Source: Strigamia acuminata (lineage: Eukaryota > Arthropoda > Chilopoda > Geophilomorpha > Linotaeniidae). From it: 64,000 nt of DNA. A program made the translations under genes and the position numbers. The DNA lies in contig OX442320.1 of NCBI GenBank assembly GCA_949358305.1, positions 9,502,259 through 9,566,258 on the forward strand. The letters are read 5' to 3'. Shown here one piece after another: positions 25,501 through 37,614 of the stretch (position 1 is its first letter; the number at the start of each line of letters is the position of its first letter). Under the pieces are notes generated by a model that saw only the letters and a program-made list of their open reading frames with translations, was not told the DNA's origin and did no database searches.

Positions 25501-25740
25501 AAATGTGTAAACAAGTTTTAGTTTTAGGTATCATAAATAAAAATTAGTACTTGACGACTAAATGCTCTTTTCGTTCCGTATTTCCAACCAAAACATTAAA
25601 AATTCTTGTTTTATTTATGCAGAGAATAACGTTTGATTTTCGAGCCGAAACCAGGCGCGGTTAATCGATTACCAACAATTTAGTTCCTAAAAAATCCGCC
25701 GCGTTTTTACGTCTGCTTTTTAAGCCTCGCTGTTTACGAA

Positions 25741-27258
25741 ATGCTGGGCAAAATTTTTCAGCGTACACTACACACAACCAGAGCATCTCTGTGTATAAAT
25801 TTCAAATCCTTAGTGGCAGCATTAAGAAAGAAAACCGGCTACACGTTCAACAACTGCAAAATGGCGCTGGAACTGCACAACAACGATTTACTAAAAGTGA
25901 CGTCCAATCTCTCATTTTCGCATAAAATATTAAAATCTTTAATTTACAGGCCGAAGAATGGTTGCACGCTCGAGCCAAGACCGAAGAATGGGACAATAAA
26001 ACGAATAAAATGGAAAAAATAAACGTACGACGTGCAAAAGAAGGTTTAATTGGAATGATGCTCAAAGACAACGTCGCCGCAATGGTCGAGGTTATTCAAT
26101 TTGCATAAAACAACCGCAAATTGTGTCACGATTTCTAATTTCTTTCATTAGGTAAACTGCGAGACGGATTCCGCAGTACACTCAACTCAATTTCAGAGCT
26201 TGCTTTCGTTAATTACTGAATCAGCGCTCAACTATGCAACTGGTAAGGCATTAATGGGACACGACTTTCATAAAGTAAAGCAAATCTCAGTAAGTGCGTC
26301 CAATCTTAAAATGATTTCCGAAATCGCGATTTTCTTGATTTCCATAAATCAAGGAAATCTGATTTCAACTTTAAACGGCCTTAAAATTCCCCGAAATCCA
26401 ACTGTTGCACGCCGTTAGATCAACTTCCTGTTTTGAAATCCACTTTGAAATCAAGAAAAGCGACCCTAGAGGTGGATTTCCCAAAATCGGATTTTCTGAA
26501 GTCGGATTTCTTTTTATGAAGTAAAAATCGGCACTTCCGGTCTCCCGAAATCAATAAAATCAAAGAAATCAATTTAAGATTGAATGCACCTAGTGTAAAA
26601 TCAGACGCAATCTTTAGATTTAGTCATTTTTTTTCTCGTTCTTTCTTCGCAGATTATTCTGTCCAAGGTGGATTTCGGTAATTTGCGAACACTGGACGAC
26701 GAGAGCACCTTGGCCAGTGTCGTCGAGCGCCATGTTGATTTGTTGGGCGAGAAATTGTCGCTTAGACGAGCAGTTTGCTGCAACGTACGCGACGGCCTGC
26801 AACTCAGCGGATACATTCACCCGCCGTATATTTTCGAGTCGCGGGCCTTAATGGGAAAATTTGGCGGTCTGGTTTGCTATCGGTACAAGAAAATACCCGA
26901 ACAACCGGAAAAGTACAACGTCTCTTTCAAAGGAGTCGGATATTATTTAGCTAAGCAAGTGGTCGGTAAGTACGACTTGTCGGCCATTTTTTTTCCCGTC
27001 CTGGCAGAGTGGCAACCATATTGTTAATATTATTATTAAAAATTGAAAATTAACCTTGTTTTTTTCGTTAAAGAGGACAATCCGCACTCGATCGGCGTTA
27101 AAAACGAAGATACACCGTCGGACGATCCGGAATCGGAAACGAAACTCATTTTCCGGCACTCGCTCAGCAATCCTCGAATCACGGTTGGAGAGTATCTAGA
27201 ACAAAATGGCGTCGAAATCCTCGACTACATACGCTTCCAATGCGGCGAATCCGTTTAG
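25741..27258 (+). CDS. Mitochondrial elongation factor Ts-like, copy 2 (TDFV motif lost)
   Basis: A tandem paralogue of the upstream EF-Ts gene. Exons 25741-25896, 25950-26090, 26152-26274, 26653-26965 and 27074-27258 give 305 aa, with the same five-exon layout and intron phases. It keeps the presequence-like start, [16 protein letters not shown], the [12 protein letters not shown] core block, GKFGGLVCY and the C-terminal [10 protein letters not shown]. The EF-Tu-contact motif is changed: [10 protein letters not shown] of copy 1 is [10 protein letters not shown] here, so the Phe that EF-Ts pushes into EF-Tu is Ser. The N-domain linker is also diverged ([12 protein letters not shown]). All frames and splice sites are intact (the intron 2 donor is a weak GTTATT) and an AATAAA lies at 27277, so it does not look like a pseudogene. 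Exchange activity is doubtful; the role is unknown. Confidence 0.88.
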
Positions 27259-27843
27259 AAAAACTATATAAATTACAATAAATTAACCCAGTTCCATTTG
27301 TAGTGTCGGGAATAAAAATAAAAATTTAATAAAAAATTTACTCGTCACACTTCTTTAAAAATAAAAAAAAACAAAAATAAATAAATAAAATATATATATA
27401 AACAGCTAATTGGACAATTCAGTTATGCAAAGTTTTCCTCCAATACTAGATTTCCACAACCAACTCCTATTGTCTTTTTTCCATCTTTTCGCATACGCGT
27501 GACCAGCAGGGGGCTTCTGGACAACATTCGGCTCCATAATGATCCCGTTAAATCGCCTCCACCTCCGACTAGACTTCCACAACCAAGTCCTGTTGTCTTT
27601 TTTACACCAGCGCGCCAACAGGGTCCCCTCGATCAACTCGACGCTAGGCCTAAAACAAATCGCAATGCTTTCAATGTTTTTCCCACCAAAATGGTGGCGG
27701 TTTTAGCAATTAGTTTCGTTCGGGGGTTTCTAACATGCTTTCCTGACTATCAGACACCTAGTTTGTAATTTTGGGGGCCTCTGAGGGGCCTAAACGGCCG
27801 GCGAGCTCGCCTAGGCCTAAAACCGCCACTGGGTTAGCTTTTC
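27259..27843. other. Intergenic segment with a diverged ~120-bp duplication
   Basis: No gene is supported. Two copies of a segment with ttccacaaccaa..tcct..tgtctttttt lie near 27450 and 27571. A GC-rich stretch near 27780-27835 (ggcctctgaggggcctaaac) has an inverted match between ggtggcggttttag near 27697 and ctaaaaccgccac near 27820. Short open frames here are repeat-derived. Confidence 0.6.
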
Positions 27844-29223
27844 TTACTTGTCGATCAAATGGGGCCTCGAATCGCCTTGATAACTAACAGAATGCTGCAT
27901 ATAACTAGTGATACTGTCTTCCGGCGGATCCTCGCCTTCGCTGCTGCTCGAAGACCTCTTTCTGCCGTTCGGATTCTGTCTTTCCGGCGTCTGGATGTGC
28001 AGGCCGTGTCGCGGCGGCCAGTTGAGGGGGATCTGCGTTTCTATGGTTCTTCCGTTGGGCGGAGACGGAGTTTGCGGCAAACTCGCTCTCGCTTTGTCGC
28101 GCAGCGTCCTCCACACGTTCTCGTCCGAAGGGTTCGGCTTGAATTCGTTGTTGGCGAGCACGTACTCGTGCGAGGGCGGTTTGGCGGGCGGCGACTGCAG
28201 TCTCTGCATGTTGGCCATCTCGTGGCGGATGGTTTGGTGCACGGAGTTCATCACTTGCGACTCCGTCCTCAGGTCTTCCCACGAGTCGCTCCCGTTGTAG
28301 CTGTCGGACCAGGCGGTGGAATTGCAGTGCGAGATGGGCGGCGTGGAGATGGGACTTCGGTCCACCACGTCGTGGTAGAGCGCCATCGAGTTGAGCTCTT
28401 GCTCGAGCGACGGCGGAGAACTGAGGTCGTGGATCGGGGAATTGTAGAGCGGAAGGCCGAAGTCGTCCGTCAAAGGCTTCTCCAGGTTCAACGACCAATC
28501 GGGTTTGGTCAGGTTGGCCTTCTGCAGCAGGTTCTTGCGCACTTCCGTCAGCAGTTGCGCGTCCGTCGATTCCATCATCTGGTGCAAGCAGCTGTCGGAC
28601 GCCGAGCGGATGGTCACCGTTGGCAATCCCAGTTTGTCTTCGTGCGTCAGGACGGTGTTTTTCCTCTGCACTTCTTGGAATTGGTCGTAAGACATCGATT
28701 CGGACGGACTGTCGTCGCGAAAAATGGTCGCGCCGAGACACGGTAAACGACCACCGAGCAAATAGCCGGAAACTGCGTTTTCGTGCGGCCGGACTTCGCC
28801 TTCGTGCGGGGTGTTTGAAGCTCTGATGGAGGAGAGCGGCGGAGTGCGGTTCGACGCGACGTTTTCGGCCTCTGCCGGACGGTTCGTGACAGCAGTTGCG
28901 CGGCGGAGAGCTATTTCCGATAAAGCCGTTGCTTGGACGCATATTGGCGTTGCATTTGTTCCTGGGGAGAGAAATGGAATGAATTTTTGGGTTAAAATTT
29001 GAAGGTTGTTGTTACCTATCTCTTTTTCGTCTATAACTATGGTTTCCATTTTGTTTAAGTTGTGCGCCGGCAATCGGAGAGACGGCGGCGAACCGCTGAC
29101 GCTCGGCAAGCGGGTTACGCTCGACGGCAAAACGATGACTGCGGCTTTTTTCGGCGTCGTTTTTTCTATATCTGACGGGCAATCAGTATCGGAGTCGGCA
29201 GTCGACGACGGATACGTTCGCAT
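27844..29223 (-). CDS. Uncharacterised Ser/Pro-rich, probably disordered protein
   Basis: I do not recognise the family. Two exons (29016-29223 and 27844-28961) give 441 aa from the first in-frame ATG. Composition is Ser/Pro/Asn-rich and soluble, with no membrane segment. Possible conserved patches are a leucine-bearing segment with LLTEVRKNLLQKANL, the run NENVWRTLRDKARASL-like near the C-terminus (SDENVWRTLRDKARASLPQ), and a basic-acidic tail (GRKRSSSSSEGEDPPED), which could act as a nuclear signal or phosphorylation site. The C-terminus overlaps a perfect splice donor (GACAA|GTAAGA), so the true protein may continue into an unseen exon instead of stopping at TAA. The N-terminus is also uncertain: the frame is open to a TAG just upstream, and an acceptor (CTTCACAG) precedes it. 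The 54-nt intron is open and in frame. Confidence 0.7.
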   Translation of the reverse strand: MRTYPSSTADSDTDCPSDIEKTTPKKAAVIVLPSSVTRLPSVSGSPPSLRLPAHNLNKMETIVIDEKEIGNNNLQILTQKFIPFLSPGTNATPICVQATALSEIALRRATAVTNRPAEAENVASNRTPPLSSIRASNTPHEGEVRPHENAVSGYLLGGRLPCLGATIFRDDSPSESMSYDQFQEVQRKNTVLTHEDKLGLPTVTIRSASDSCLHQMMESTDAQLLTEVRKNLLQKANLTKPDWSLNLEKPLTDDFGLPLYNSPIHDLSSPPSLEQELNSMALYHDVVDRSPISTPPISHCNSTAWSDSYNGSDSWEDLRTESQVMNSVHQTIRHEMANMQRLQSPPAKPPSHEYVLANNEFKPNPSDENVWRTLRDKARASLPQTPSPPNGRTIETQIPLNWPPRHGLHIQTPERQNPNGRKRSSSSSEGEDPPEDSITSYMQHSVSYQGDSRPHLIDK

Positions 29224-30903
29224 TGCTCGCTCGCGGTCTGTGAAGGACAATGCGGAACCATTGCTCTAGATATTAAAATCTAGATATTAATAATTTTAAA
29301 AAATTGATGTGTGTTTTCGAGTATTTTTTTATACTATTAAACCATCAGTTTTTGGACTTCCGTTTTTCGAATCCGGCTGAATCGCTGGCATATGAAAGAA
29401 TCGACTGTTTCCAGTAGACAGCCACGACCTGACGAGAATTTCTTTGTCCAAATTTGAAATAAGTGTTTGATTTTTGTAGACGGATTAGGTTTGGTGCGTA
29501 ACCTAATCTGAAAAATTTGGATTCGTATAAAAATGTTTATTAATATATTAAAAATATGCGTGTGTTACCCAATTTTCGTACGTTTTCCTTTTCTTTGTGC
29601 TCGTAATCAACATTTATCGGTTAAATCAAATGCTGCACTGCAAAATGTTTGATGTACAGACCGCAACATCGGATGACAGTCACGCGGAAACAGTTAAGCC
29701 TAACCTGGAAATGATTCACTAATAAAATTTGTAGGACACAAAAATTTTATTCTTTTTACCAAGAGTAAACTAGAATCATAGTTGAATGTTGCTTACAACT
29801 ACACACACGTAATAAAATTTTTCTTTTACCAATTTGCAAAATTATGTTATTAAATAACAAAAATTTTTGTCAGAATTTCAAACGTGGTAGGCCACAATTT
29901 TTTGCCTACCAATAATGTTTCTGCATTGCAACAATTTCATTATAGAGCAATAATCAGACAAAAAATCATATAAACAATCGATAATAATTAGTACACTCTA
30001 ACCAAATGTTTTACCTACAATCCTAATATTTCATCTTCCAATAATAATGGAATGAAAAATCAAAGAGAAAACTTTCCAAAACCTGATAGTAAAATCCTTA
30101 AAAACTAAACTTAGGAAGACACAACAATAATTGAAATAATAATTTCTTTTTTTTTTTTAGTATTTGGATTTTTATTTCATTTTTCTTGTCGATTTTCCTC
30201 TTTTTTTCTTATCAAATCTAGAACCAGAAACTTTTGCTAAATCAAAGAATAAAAAACAAAAAACAAAAAAAAATTAAAATAATCCTAAGAAAATGTCTTT
30301 TTTTTCAACAATTGTATTTTGTTTATATTTTCAAAGCTAAAGATAGATTACAATAGAGGAATATTACAAATAACAGCACAAAATTAGCTACAACTACTCA
30401 CAAATTTCACATTAAAGATTTTTGAGGCTGAAGAAAAGGAAGGCTTTGGCTTTTACAATGAAATGTAACACCTAGAAATAAAAAAAAAAATAAAATAAAA
30501 ATAAAAACAATACAAAAATAAAATACAAAAAAAAAACAAAAACAAAATTATATTTCACACAAATTATTTTTTCTCCAAATTTCACTTTCAACTTGACATT
30601 ATTTATTTATTTTAAACCTTTTAACTTAATTATTGCTGCTAACATTAACTACCTAATGACAGAAAGCCTTGAGCAAAAGGATGAAATACTTTTTATTTAT
30701 TTATTTTAATTTTCCTTAAATTTTATATTCAAATTTATGTCATTTCTCGTAATTCCTTATAATATCAATTAAAACCCTTTAAAATTCTAACACCGGGTTG
30801 ATTTTACTACGCGACACTTCCCGATCCCTTCAATCAACAAAACAAAAAACAAAATAAAGCGAAACTCGTTCGCACAAGCCCAGAAAAATATGAACTTAGC
30901 GTC
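29224..30903. other. Non-coding interval, probably CSRNP 3' UTR and spacer
   Basis: Very AT-rich with many poly-A/T runs; no family or long coding frame seen. The part from about 30.1 to 30.9 kb lies directly downstream of the CSRNP stop on the - strand and is likely its 3' UTR. The part next to 29.2-29.5 kb may hold the 5' end of the preceding gene. Confidence 0.5.
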
Positions 30904-33900
30904 TCAAGCGGACACGGTCTCGACCATGGTTTTCTTAATAATTTCCCCAAAATTTTCACTTGGTTCAGGTAAACTGTCGTCGGTGCTCGTGGCGGAACTC
31001 GACGCGTCCTGGAAAGTCGTTATTTCAGGCGTGGTCGCTTCCTCGTCGCTGTTCCCCTCCATCTTCAATGGCACTACGGAATCCACTTTGGCACCGGCTT
31101 CAGTCTTGGCGCGCTCGCCCGTCACCGCGCTCGGCAAAACCTGGTCGTAATGTTGCGCCGGCACCGAGCCGTCGGTCGGGCCGGCGTTGGGCGCGTACGG
31201 CGCGGTCGAGTACTTAGACTGGAGTATTTCCGAGAAGGGCTGCAGCTTGGACACGCAAGTGGCACTGCTCAAATCCGTGTACTTGTGCTCCTCGCCCTCG
31301 TCGCGCATGCCCGGCGCCGCGTACGCGCCGTTGCCGGGTCCGGGAGGTAGAAAAGTGTTGGCGGCGAAGTTTGCGGCGGCCGCGACGCCGAACGGAGGCG
31401 CGAATCCGTCCTGGTAGCAAACGCCGTTGGCCGTGGCTCCGAAGTTTGAGCTCCCGTATGCCGGAGACTGTTCGAACCCGCTCGTCTGGTACCCGGGAAC
31501 GCTACCGGTCGGCGGCACGGCCGCGTGGTAGTGTTCGTGGTGGTCGACGCCGACGCCGAAGCCTTGGTGGAACTGGCTGTTGAAGAGAGCCGCGGGAGGC
31601 GGGTTGGCGACGGCGGCCGGCGTGGCGGCGGGCGCGGGGCGGCGCACCTGTTCGAAGCTGTCGTTCGAGTAGTCGCTGTTTTCCGAGTAGGACGACGAAT
31701 CGTCGTGGAACGGAGACGCGTACATGTCGAGCGAGTCTTCGCGTCCGTGGAATTCGTCGTCGGAGTCGTTGAACAGCAGCACACGGGGGATCGGAGTGAC
31801 GGCGCGCGCCTTTTTGTTGTTGTTGTTGTTGTTGTTGCTGTTGTTGGGCAGCAGCGCTGTCGACGTGGTCGGATTGATGGGCTCGTCGACACCGCCGTTG
31901 GCCGCACCACCCGGCGTCTGTCTGTTGTGATTATGGTGGTTGGTGTTGTTGTTATAATTTAGGACGGAAAAGGCATTGTTGGTCTGAGGATTGCCGCACT
32001 GGGGATGCTCGTTCATGTCCACGACTCGAGTAAACGGTAACGGCGGCAGCATAGAACCGGCTGTGGAAAAACAAACAAAATCAGTTTTATTTTATTACTT
32101 GTAAATAAACATTTTTTTGGGTAAAGGCTTTTATATTTGTACTTCAAATCGTCGCCAGTGTGCTACCGCGCCAAAAATCGCGAAAATGAAATAAAAACTT
32201 AAGTGTTTTTGAAAGAATTAAATTCTCTACAAAATAGGACTGGTTTTGGAATTTACCGGAGCCTTTTTCGTATAAAAACGAAACGTTTTAACATTTAAGC
32301 GGGCGATTTGGCGTCCATTTTAGTTTAAGTCGCCGACAGACGGCGCTAGCAACGGCGGAAGTTGAAACAAACACACATTCAGCCTTTATATATATAAAAA
32401 TACTAATTTCACTTTATTTAAATAATTTATTTCCACAATTTACATTATACGGCTTTGAAAACCAAATATACAAAATAAAACTCTATAATTATCATTATTA
32501 TATTATTATATTCCCATTAACCCTAAGTTTCTGCGAAATATCTATTTGTTATTTTTATTAATCATTTTTATTCTTAGTAGAAAAAATCATAAAGTGTAAA
32601 TGAAATACGAAGCCATCCAAATCGTAACGACAACAACAAAAATGTAGGAAACGAGCGACTCGTGCAAATCTATCAAATGTTGCGCCTCACCTGAATAAGC
32701 GGCCGAATCCCCCGTGGAAGTAGCGGGACCGAAATTGCCTAGAACTTCGTCTTTCGTCTTGGCGTTGTAGAACATGGCGTTGGGAACGGGGACAGACACC
32801 GGGACCGATACCGGCACCGGGTCGGAAGCGGCGCTTCTAACCGGCTGCCGAGTCGCATCGTTATACGCGGCGCCCGTGACGGATCCCCAAGAGGCGACGA
32901 GCGGCATGGATGTCTGCGCCCTGCAGTCGGCGTCGGCGCCCGAACTGGCGGCGGGAAACGAGTGATTGTGCTGCGGACAGCCGGTGCCGTTCGAGGTTTG
33001 ATTGTGCGCCACCTGTTGCTGTTTCTTCTCCAACTCGAGCCTCATGAGTGTATGGATGAAATGCGTTCGCACGCGGATCGGATTGAACTCGATGCGCCCG
33101 GTCGAGTTGCCGCATCCGTCTCTGGTGCAGCCGCATGGAAACGACAACCGGTCCACTTGGCACTGGATGCCGGCCTGCGAACACGAACACGTCTCGGGGT
33201 CGCAGTACACCTTACACTCGCAGCCACAGAACTCTCGGGAGGATCGGATCGTCCGACATTCGTCCTTTTCCGAACTGTCGATCTTTCTGATGCCGGATTC
33301 GCGTAGCATGGCACGACGTTGCCGAGTGGGCACTGGTTGCAGGAAATAGTAGTTGTCCATCTCGAGTTCCGAGTCGGACACGTCGGACTCCTCTTCGTCC
33401 TCGTCGCATTCGTCGTCCGAGGATTGCGAGTAGCTTTCGGCTTTGCCCAACTTGCGCTGTCGCATCAGCATGTCTCGATGCAGTTTTCGCTGTTTGATCG
33501 CGTGTTCCGATAGCGACAGCTTCTCGATGTGGTTGTGCCTGTTGGCCATGCCCAATGTCGACCCGCCTTGGCTTGGTACGCACGTGAACCCTTGAGTGCG
33601 GGTGAAGTAGTACACCGTTACACCGTGGAAGTTCACCATTCGTTTCTTTTTTGGAGGCTCGTTGTGATTGTCTAAACAATATTCAACACAAACAATATTA
33701 AAATTCGTTTAGAAATTCTCGAAAATTTAATGAAATTCACGAAAATTCAATGAAATTCACGAAAATTCAATAAAATTCACGAAAATTCAATGAAATTCAC
33801 GAAAATTCAATGAAATTCACGAAAATTCAACGAAATTCACATAAAATTCACGAAAATTCAATGAAATTCACATAAAATTCACGAAAATTCAATGAAATTC

Positions 33901-34547
33901 ACATAAAATTCACGAAAATTCAATGAAATTCACGAAAATTCAATGAAATTCACATAAAATTCACGAAAATTTAATGAAATTCACATAAAATTCAATGAAA
34001 TTTACAAAAATTCAATAAAATTCACGAAAATTCAATGAAATTCACGAAAATTCAATGAAATTCACGAAAATTCAACGAAATTCACATAAAATTCACGAAA
34101 ATTCAATAAAATCACATAAAATTCACGAAAATTCAATGAAATTCACGAAAATTCAATGAAATTCACATAAAATTCACGAAAATTCAATGAAATTCACATA
34201 AAATTCACGAAAATTCAATGAAATTCACATAAAATTCAACAAAAATCATGACAATTTAAAGAAATTCATATAAAATTTACGGTAATTCATTAAAACCCAT
34301 GACAATTCAAAGAAATTCATATAAACCTTACGGTAATTCATTAAAATTCATGAATTTCAAAAAAATCCATACAAACTTTTTTTAAAACACGAAAATTGAA
34401 AGAAATTCTCAAAAACTCAAAGAAATTCACGAAAATCCATCAAAATTAAAAATAAAAAAATGCTAAAAAATTGTAAAAACTCACGAAAATACAAAAATAT
34501 GACTTCTTTTTATTAAAAAAAACTCACAAAAATGCATAAAAATTATA

Positions 34548-34591
<44 letters not shown>

Positions 34592-35058
34592 ACACAAAAT
34601 CCACGAAAACGAAAATTAAATTCCCGAAAAATCCCCTAAAAAATCAAACCCCAAAAAATCCCCCAAAAAAACTTTGACCAAAAAGTTGAATTACCAGTTT
34701 TTCTGCGCTTCAAGTTGCCTCTCGGATACGTGCACATATCGCTGCCCTCCGTATTGAAGCTGCTGTTACTCGTTTCGTCAAACTCGATACTCAACACACT
34801 TCCTGCAGGTTGATATGGCAACTGGTTGATACCTTTAACTTTCTCTTCTTCCGCACACTCCACCTCGTTCGATCCCCCCTCTCCCTGCGAATCAACGAGC
34901 ATTTCCAATTCCTCCTTCTCCCGAAGGCGGCCCAAATTATCCCCCGCTTCTTTCGTCCCCACCCCGCCGCCGTCCACCCCGTCCCCCGCTTCCCTCTTCG
35001 TATCCTCCGACTCCTCCTTCTCCGAATCGTCGTACTCCTCAAACTTGCGCTTCGGCAT
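30904..35058 (-). CDS. Axud1: Cysteine/serine-rich nuclear protein (CSRNP/AXUD1)
   Basis: Nuclear transcriptional regulator of the CSRNP family (Axud1 in flies), linked to growth control, JNK and Wnt/axin signalling. Three exons (34695-35058, 32691-33671, 30904-32060) sum to 2,502 nt, 833 aa. After an acidic N-terminus with a basic KRKFEE start come a nuclear-signal-like [11 protein letters not shown], the family hallmark [20 protein letters not shown], an acidic Ser-rich stretch, [18 protein letters not shown], and the Cys-rich domain ([20 protein letters not shown], then [12 protein letters not shown], then [23 protein letters not shown]). The long C-terminal exon is Asn/Ala/Pro-rich with a poly-Asn run and looks disordered, ending in acidic Ser-rich sequence typical of activation regions. 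The start ATG is the first in an open exon. The first intron contains a tandem repeat. Confidence 0.95.
33715..34265. repeat. ~18-bp tandem repeat in CSRNP intron
   Basis: Copies of attcacgaaaattcaatgaa, alternating with attcacataaa. They are followed by a more decayed zone and a poly-A run at 34555-34588. Confidence 0.95.
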
Positions 35059-35327
35059 TTTGTTTTCCTTTCAAATTTCTTCTTATTTCAATCAAATCTG
35101 AATATTCCGCTCATGATATAATTCCAACCTAAAAAAAAAATTAAATTAAATTAAATTTCAATTAAATTTCACTCGTTGTTTACATATTTATTTATTTACG
35201 TCGTTCTTTTAATCACTTAAAACTCGGAAAGCAATTTCTCTAAAATGTTATCCACTAATAATTTTAAAGAATTAGTCCAAGTATTGGAAAGCGAGCAGCG
35301 AGTGAGAGAGTCTGTTTCATTTTCGCT

Positions 35328-35489
35328 ATGACAACACGGCGAGCGAGCGAACGGCGTACCCAACCTCGCGCCAATATTGATTTCGAAGCCGACGCCCCCG
35401 ATCATCGGAACGCACCGAGAAACCAGGTTAAAGGAATATTTTTCACAACCAAAAACTTAATTCGCAAACTAAAAATTCGTTTGGATTAA
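35328..35489 (+). CDS. Possible small ORF or first exon, 53 aa
   Basis: An ATG opens a 53-codon frame rich in Arg in its first part (it contains ASERRTQPRANIDFEADAPD), ending in TAA. It lies 270 bp from the CSRNP start on the opposite strand, so it could be a divergent upstream transcript. Composition in the first 34 codons looks coding, and the stretch is G+C-richer than its surroundings. A possible donor (CAG|GTTAAA) follows residue 33. No family is recognised; chance remains possible. Confidence 0.25.
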   Translation: MTTRRASERRTQPRANIDFEADAPDHRNAPRNQVKGIFFTTKNLIRKLKIRLD

Positions 35490-36474
35490 AAAATTGGGCT
35501 TTTAAATTGTTTTAAAAGAGTTTTGTGAAATAAGTGACGTGTCGGCGGCGGAAAAAGTCGAAAACGGAGGAAAATAACCTCAAATTGCATTAAATTGATT
35601 TCGCAAAGGGAAAAAAATTTAATCAATAACAAGAGGTGAATATTTATCACGTTTTCGAGTTTTTTTTTGTTACGATGTAAATAAATATGTTTTTTTTTTT
35701 TTTTTTAGTTGTTGTTAAATAGAATCATACTTAGAAAATTTGTTGTTGTTGGTTTTTTTTTTTTTTTTTTTTTTTTCGGAGGTTTTTAATTTCTTTCTGG
35801 TTTTTCAAGTTCGATTTTTTTTTTCTGCTGGCGCTTCGATTTTTCAAAGTTAGTTAAATGTCTGGAAAAAGAAAAAGGAAAAAAAAATTAATTACTTGGA
35901 ATTTGGATTTGAGGGATAAAAAAAAGTGAAATTAATTATTTAAATTGGAAATTGAAAAGTTTACCACTTAAGTGTCGCCATCTTTGTGTTGGGAATTGTC
36001 AAAAATTCTCAATTGATCGAGGATTTTATTTTTTTAAATGGTAATAATAATAAAAAAAAATTTGGGAATATTCACAAAAATTGCAAAATTCAACATAAAA
36101 GCAGAAAAAACTGCAAAAATTAAAATTCAAAACACTAAAAAACCTCAAAATTAAAAATAAAAGCACAAAGAATTACAAAATTCAAAACAAAAGCATAAAA
36201 ACCTCAAAATTCAAATTAAAAACACAAAAAACTGCTAAAATTCAAAATATAAGCACAAAAAAATGCAAAATTCAAATTAAAAACTCAAAACTCAAAATAA
36301 AAGCAAAAAAAAATGTCAAAATTCAAAATAAACACAAAAAAACCTCAAAATTCAAAAACAAAACACAAAAAATTGCAAAATTCAAAGATAAAAGCAGAAA
36401 AATGTTCAAAATTCAAAATAAACCCTCAAAAACTTAAATGAAATACAACCTGATACGAGAAATGTGACGTAAAC

Positions 36475-36665
36475 ACAACAAGACTTGTGAGTTTGGCGAG
36501 TGCGACTGCAGCAGAATGTTTCAGCGGTGCGAGCGCGAACGTTGTGGCCGCCCCCGCCCGCTCATTCATGAGTCCCGATCAATACGCGGGCACAGGGCCG
36601 CTTCCATTGGCGGGGAAGCCGCGACTAGCGACTCGAAATGAGCGCCCACCACCATAACCCTTCAT
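36475..36665. promoter_or_regulatory. GC-rich, CpG-dense candidate promoter
   Basis: An isolated G+C-rich island in AT-rich DNA about 1.4 kb upstream of the CSRNP start. It contains gccgcccccgcccgctc (GC-box-like), an AP-1-like tgagtccc, and an inverted CCAAT box (attggcggg). It is the best candidate for a CSRNP promoter with untranslated first exon, but no transcription start can be proven from sequence. Confidence 0.4.
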
Positions 36666-37026
36666 TTCCCCCCTTCGCTTTTTCCACACACAGAAAATAA
36701 AAATAAAAACAATTTTCAATTCTCAAAAACCTGACCGAAAACACATAAATTCATTTCACGGCGCTTCACTTCACGGATTGTTGAATTTTCAAAAAACTTT
36801 TAGGCCTAACCGTAAAAAAATAATTCATTTTTCCACTTTTCATTTTGGATTTTTTTAAACATTATTTTTATTTTGTGAATTGCATATACACAAAAATAAT
36901 ATTATTTTGATTGTACATTCTTATTAATTGATTCGATTTTTATTCGTTGAAAAGATGCACGAAAATTCTTGTTAGCATGCAACTGTTTTCTCATCTTGTA
37001 GAGCATGGTTCCTCCCCCATATCTTG

Positions 37027-37041
37027 GTTGCCATGGTGATC
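37027..37041 (+). promoter_or_regulatory. X-box-like site identical to the dynein-promoter site
   Basis: gttgccatggtgatc is identical over 15 bases to the site upstream of the dynein gene (there on the - strand). No ciliary gene start was recognised nearby. Confidence 0.4.
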
Positions 37042-37614
37042 GAACCACATTAGTTTCTTACGATGGAAAGGAACGGTGTGCGCCCTCTACTAGTGCAATG
37101 AGACACACATAACTTAAAGAGTGAATTTAAAAAAAAAAATTCAATTACAAGGACCAAGCTCGAAAATAAGTCGAAAAATTTAATAAAACAAAACAAAACG
37201 CAAATAAAGAAATTAAATCTAACGGCGCTATCGTCGAAATAGGCCTAATTCAAAAACAATCAAAAATTTCCATTTTTTTCCAGAATTTCATCGAATTTTT
37301 TCGAATTTAAAACATAAATATTCATCCCACTAGATTAACATACCTTTTTCCGCAGTTTGAGTGAGATTTACACTTTTTTTCAGTTAAAAAAATCCAAAAA
37401 TCACATTTAGGCTTAAAAAAAAGAAAAATTATTTTTTCTTAAAAAAAAAATTTTCAACACAAATGTCAAACGCATTAATAAATAAAAATTAATACTTTTA
37501 AAAACTATAGCTTCTTCTGGAAGAAGATTTGGAAAAAAATTAAAAAAAAAAACAAATCAAGAGAAAAAGAAAAAGCTCTTTTCGTTCTAAGGACTCAAGG
37601 GATTCCATCCCACG

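Noticed and set aside
27859-28746. Long + strand frame opposite the uncharacterised gene
   Set aside because: It is the antisense shadow of a G+C-rich coding exon: Arg/Val-rich with no splice or start logic. The - strand frame has the coherent composition and intron.
31269-31910. Arg/Thr/Pro-rich - strand frame inside CSRNP
   Set aside because: It is a shifted-frame shadow of the long CSRNP C-terminal exon, with extreme composition.
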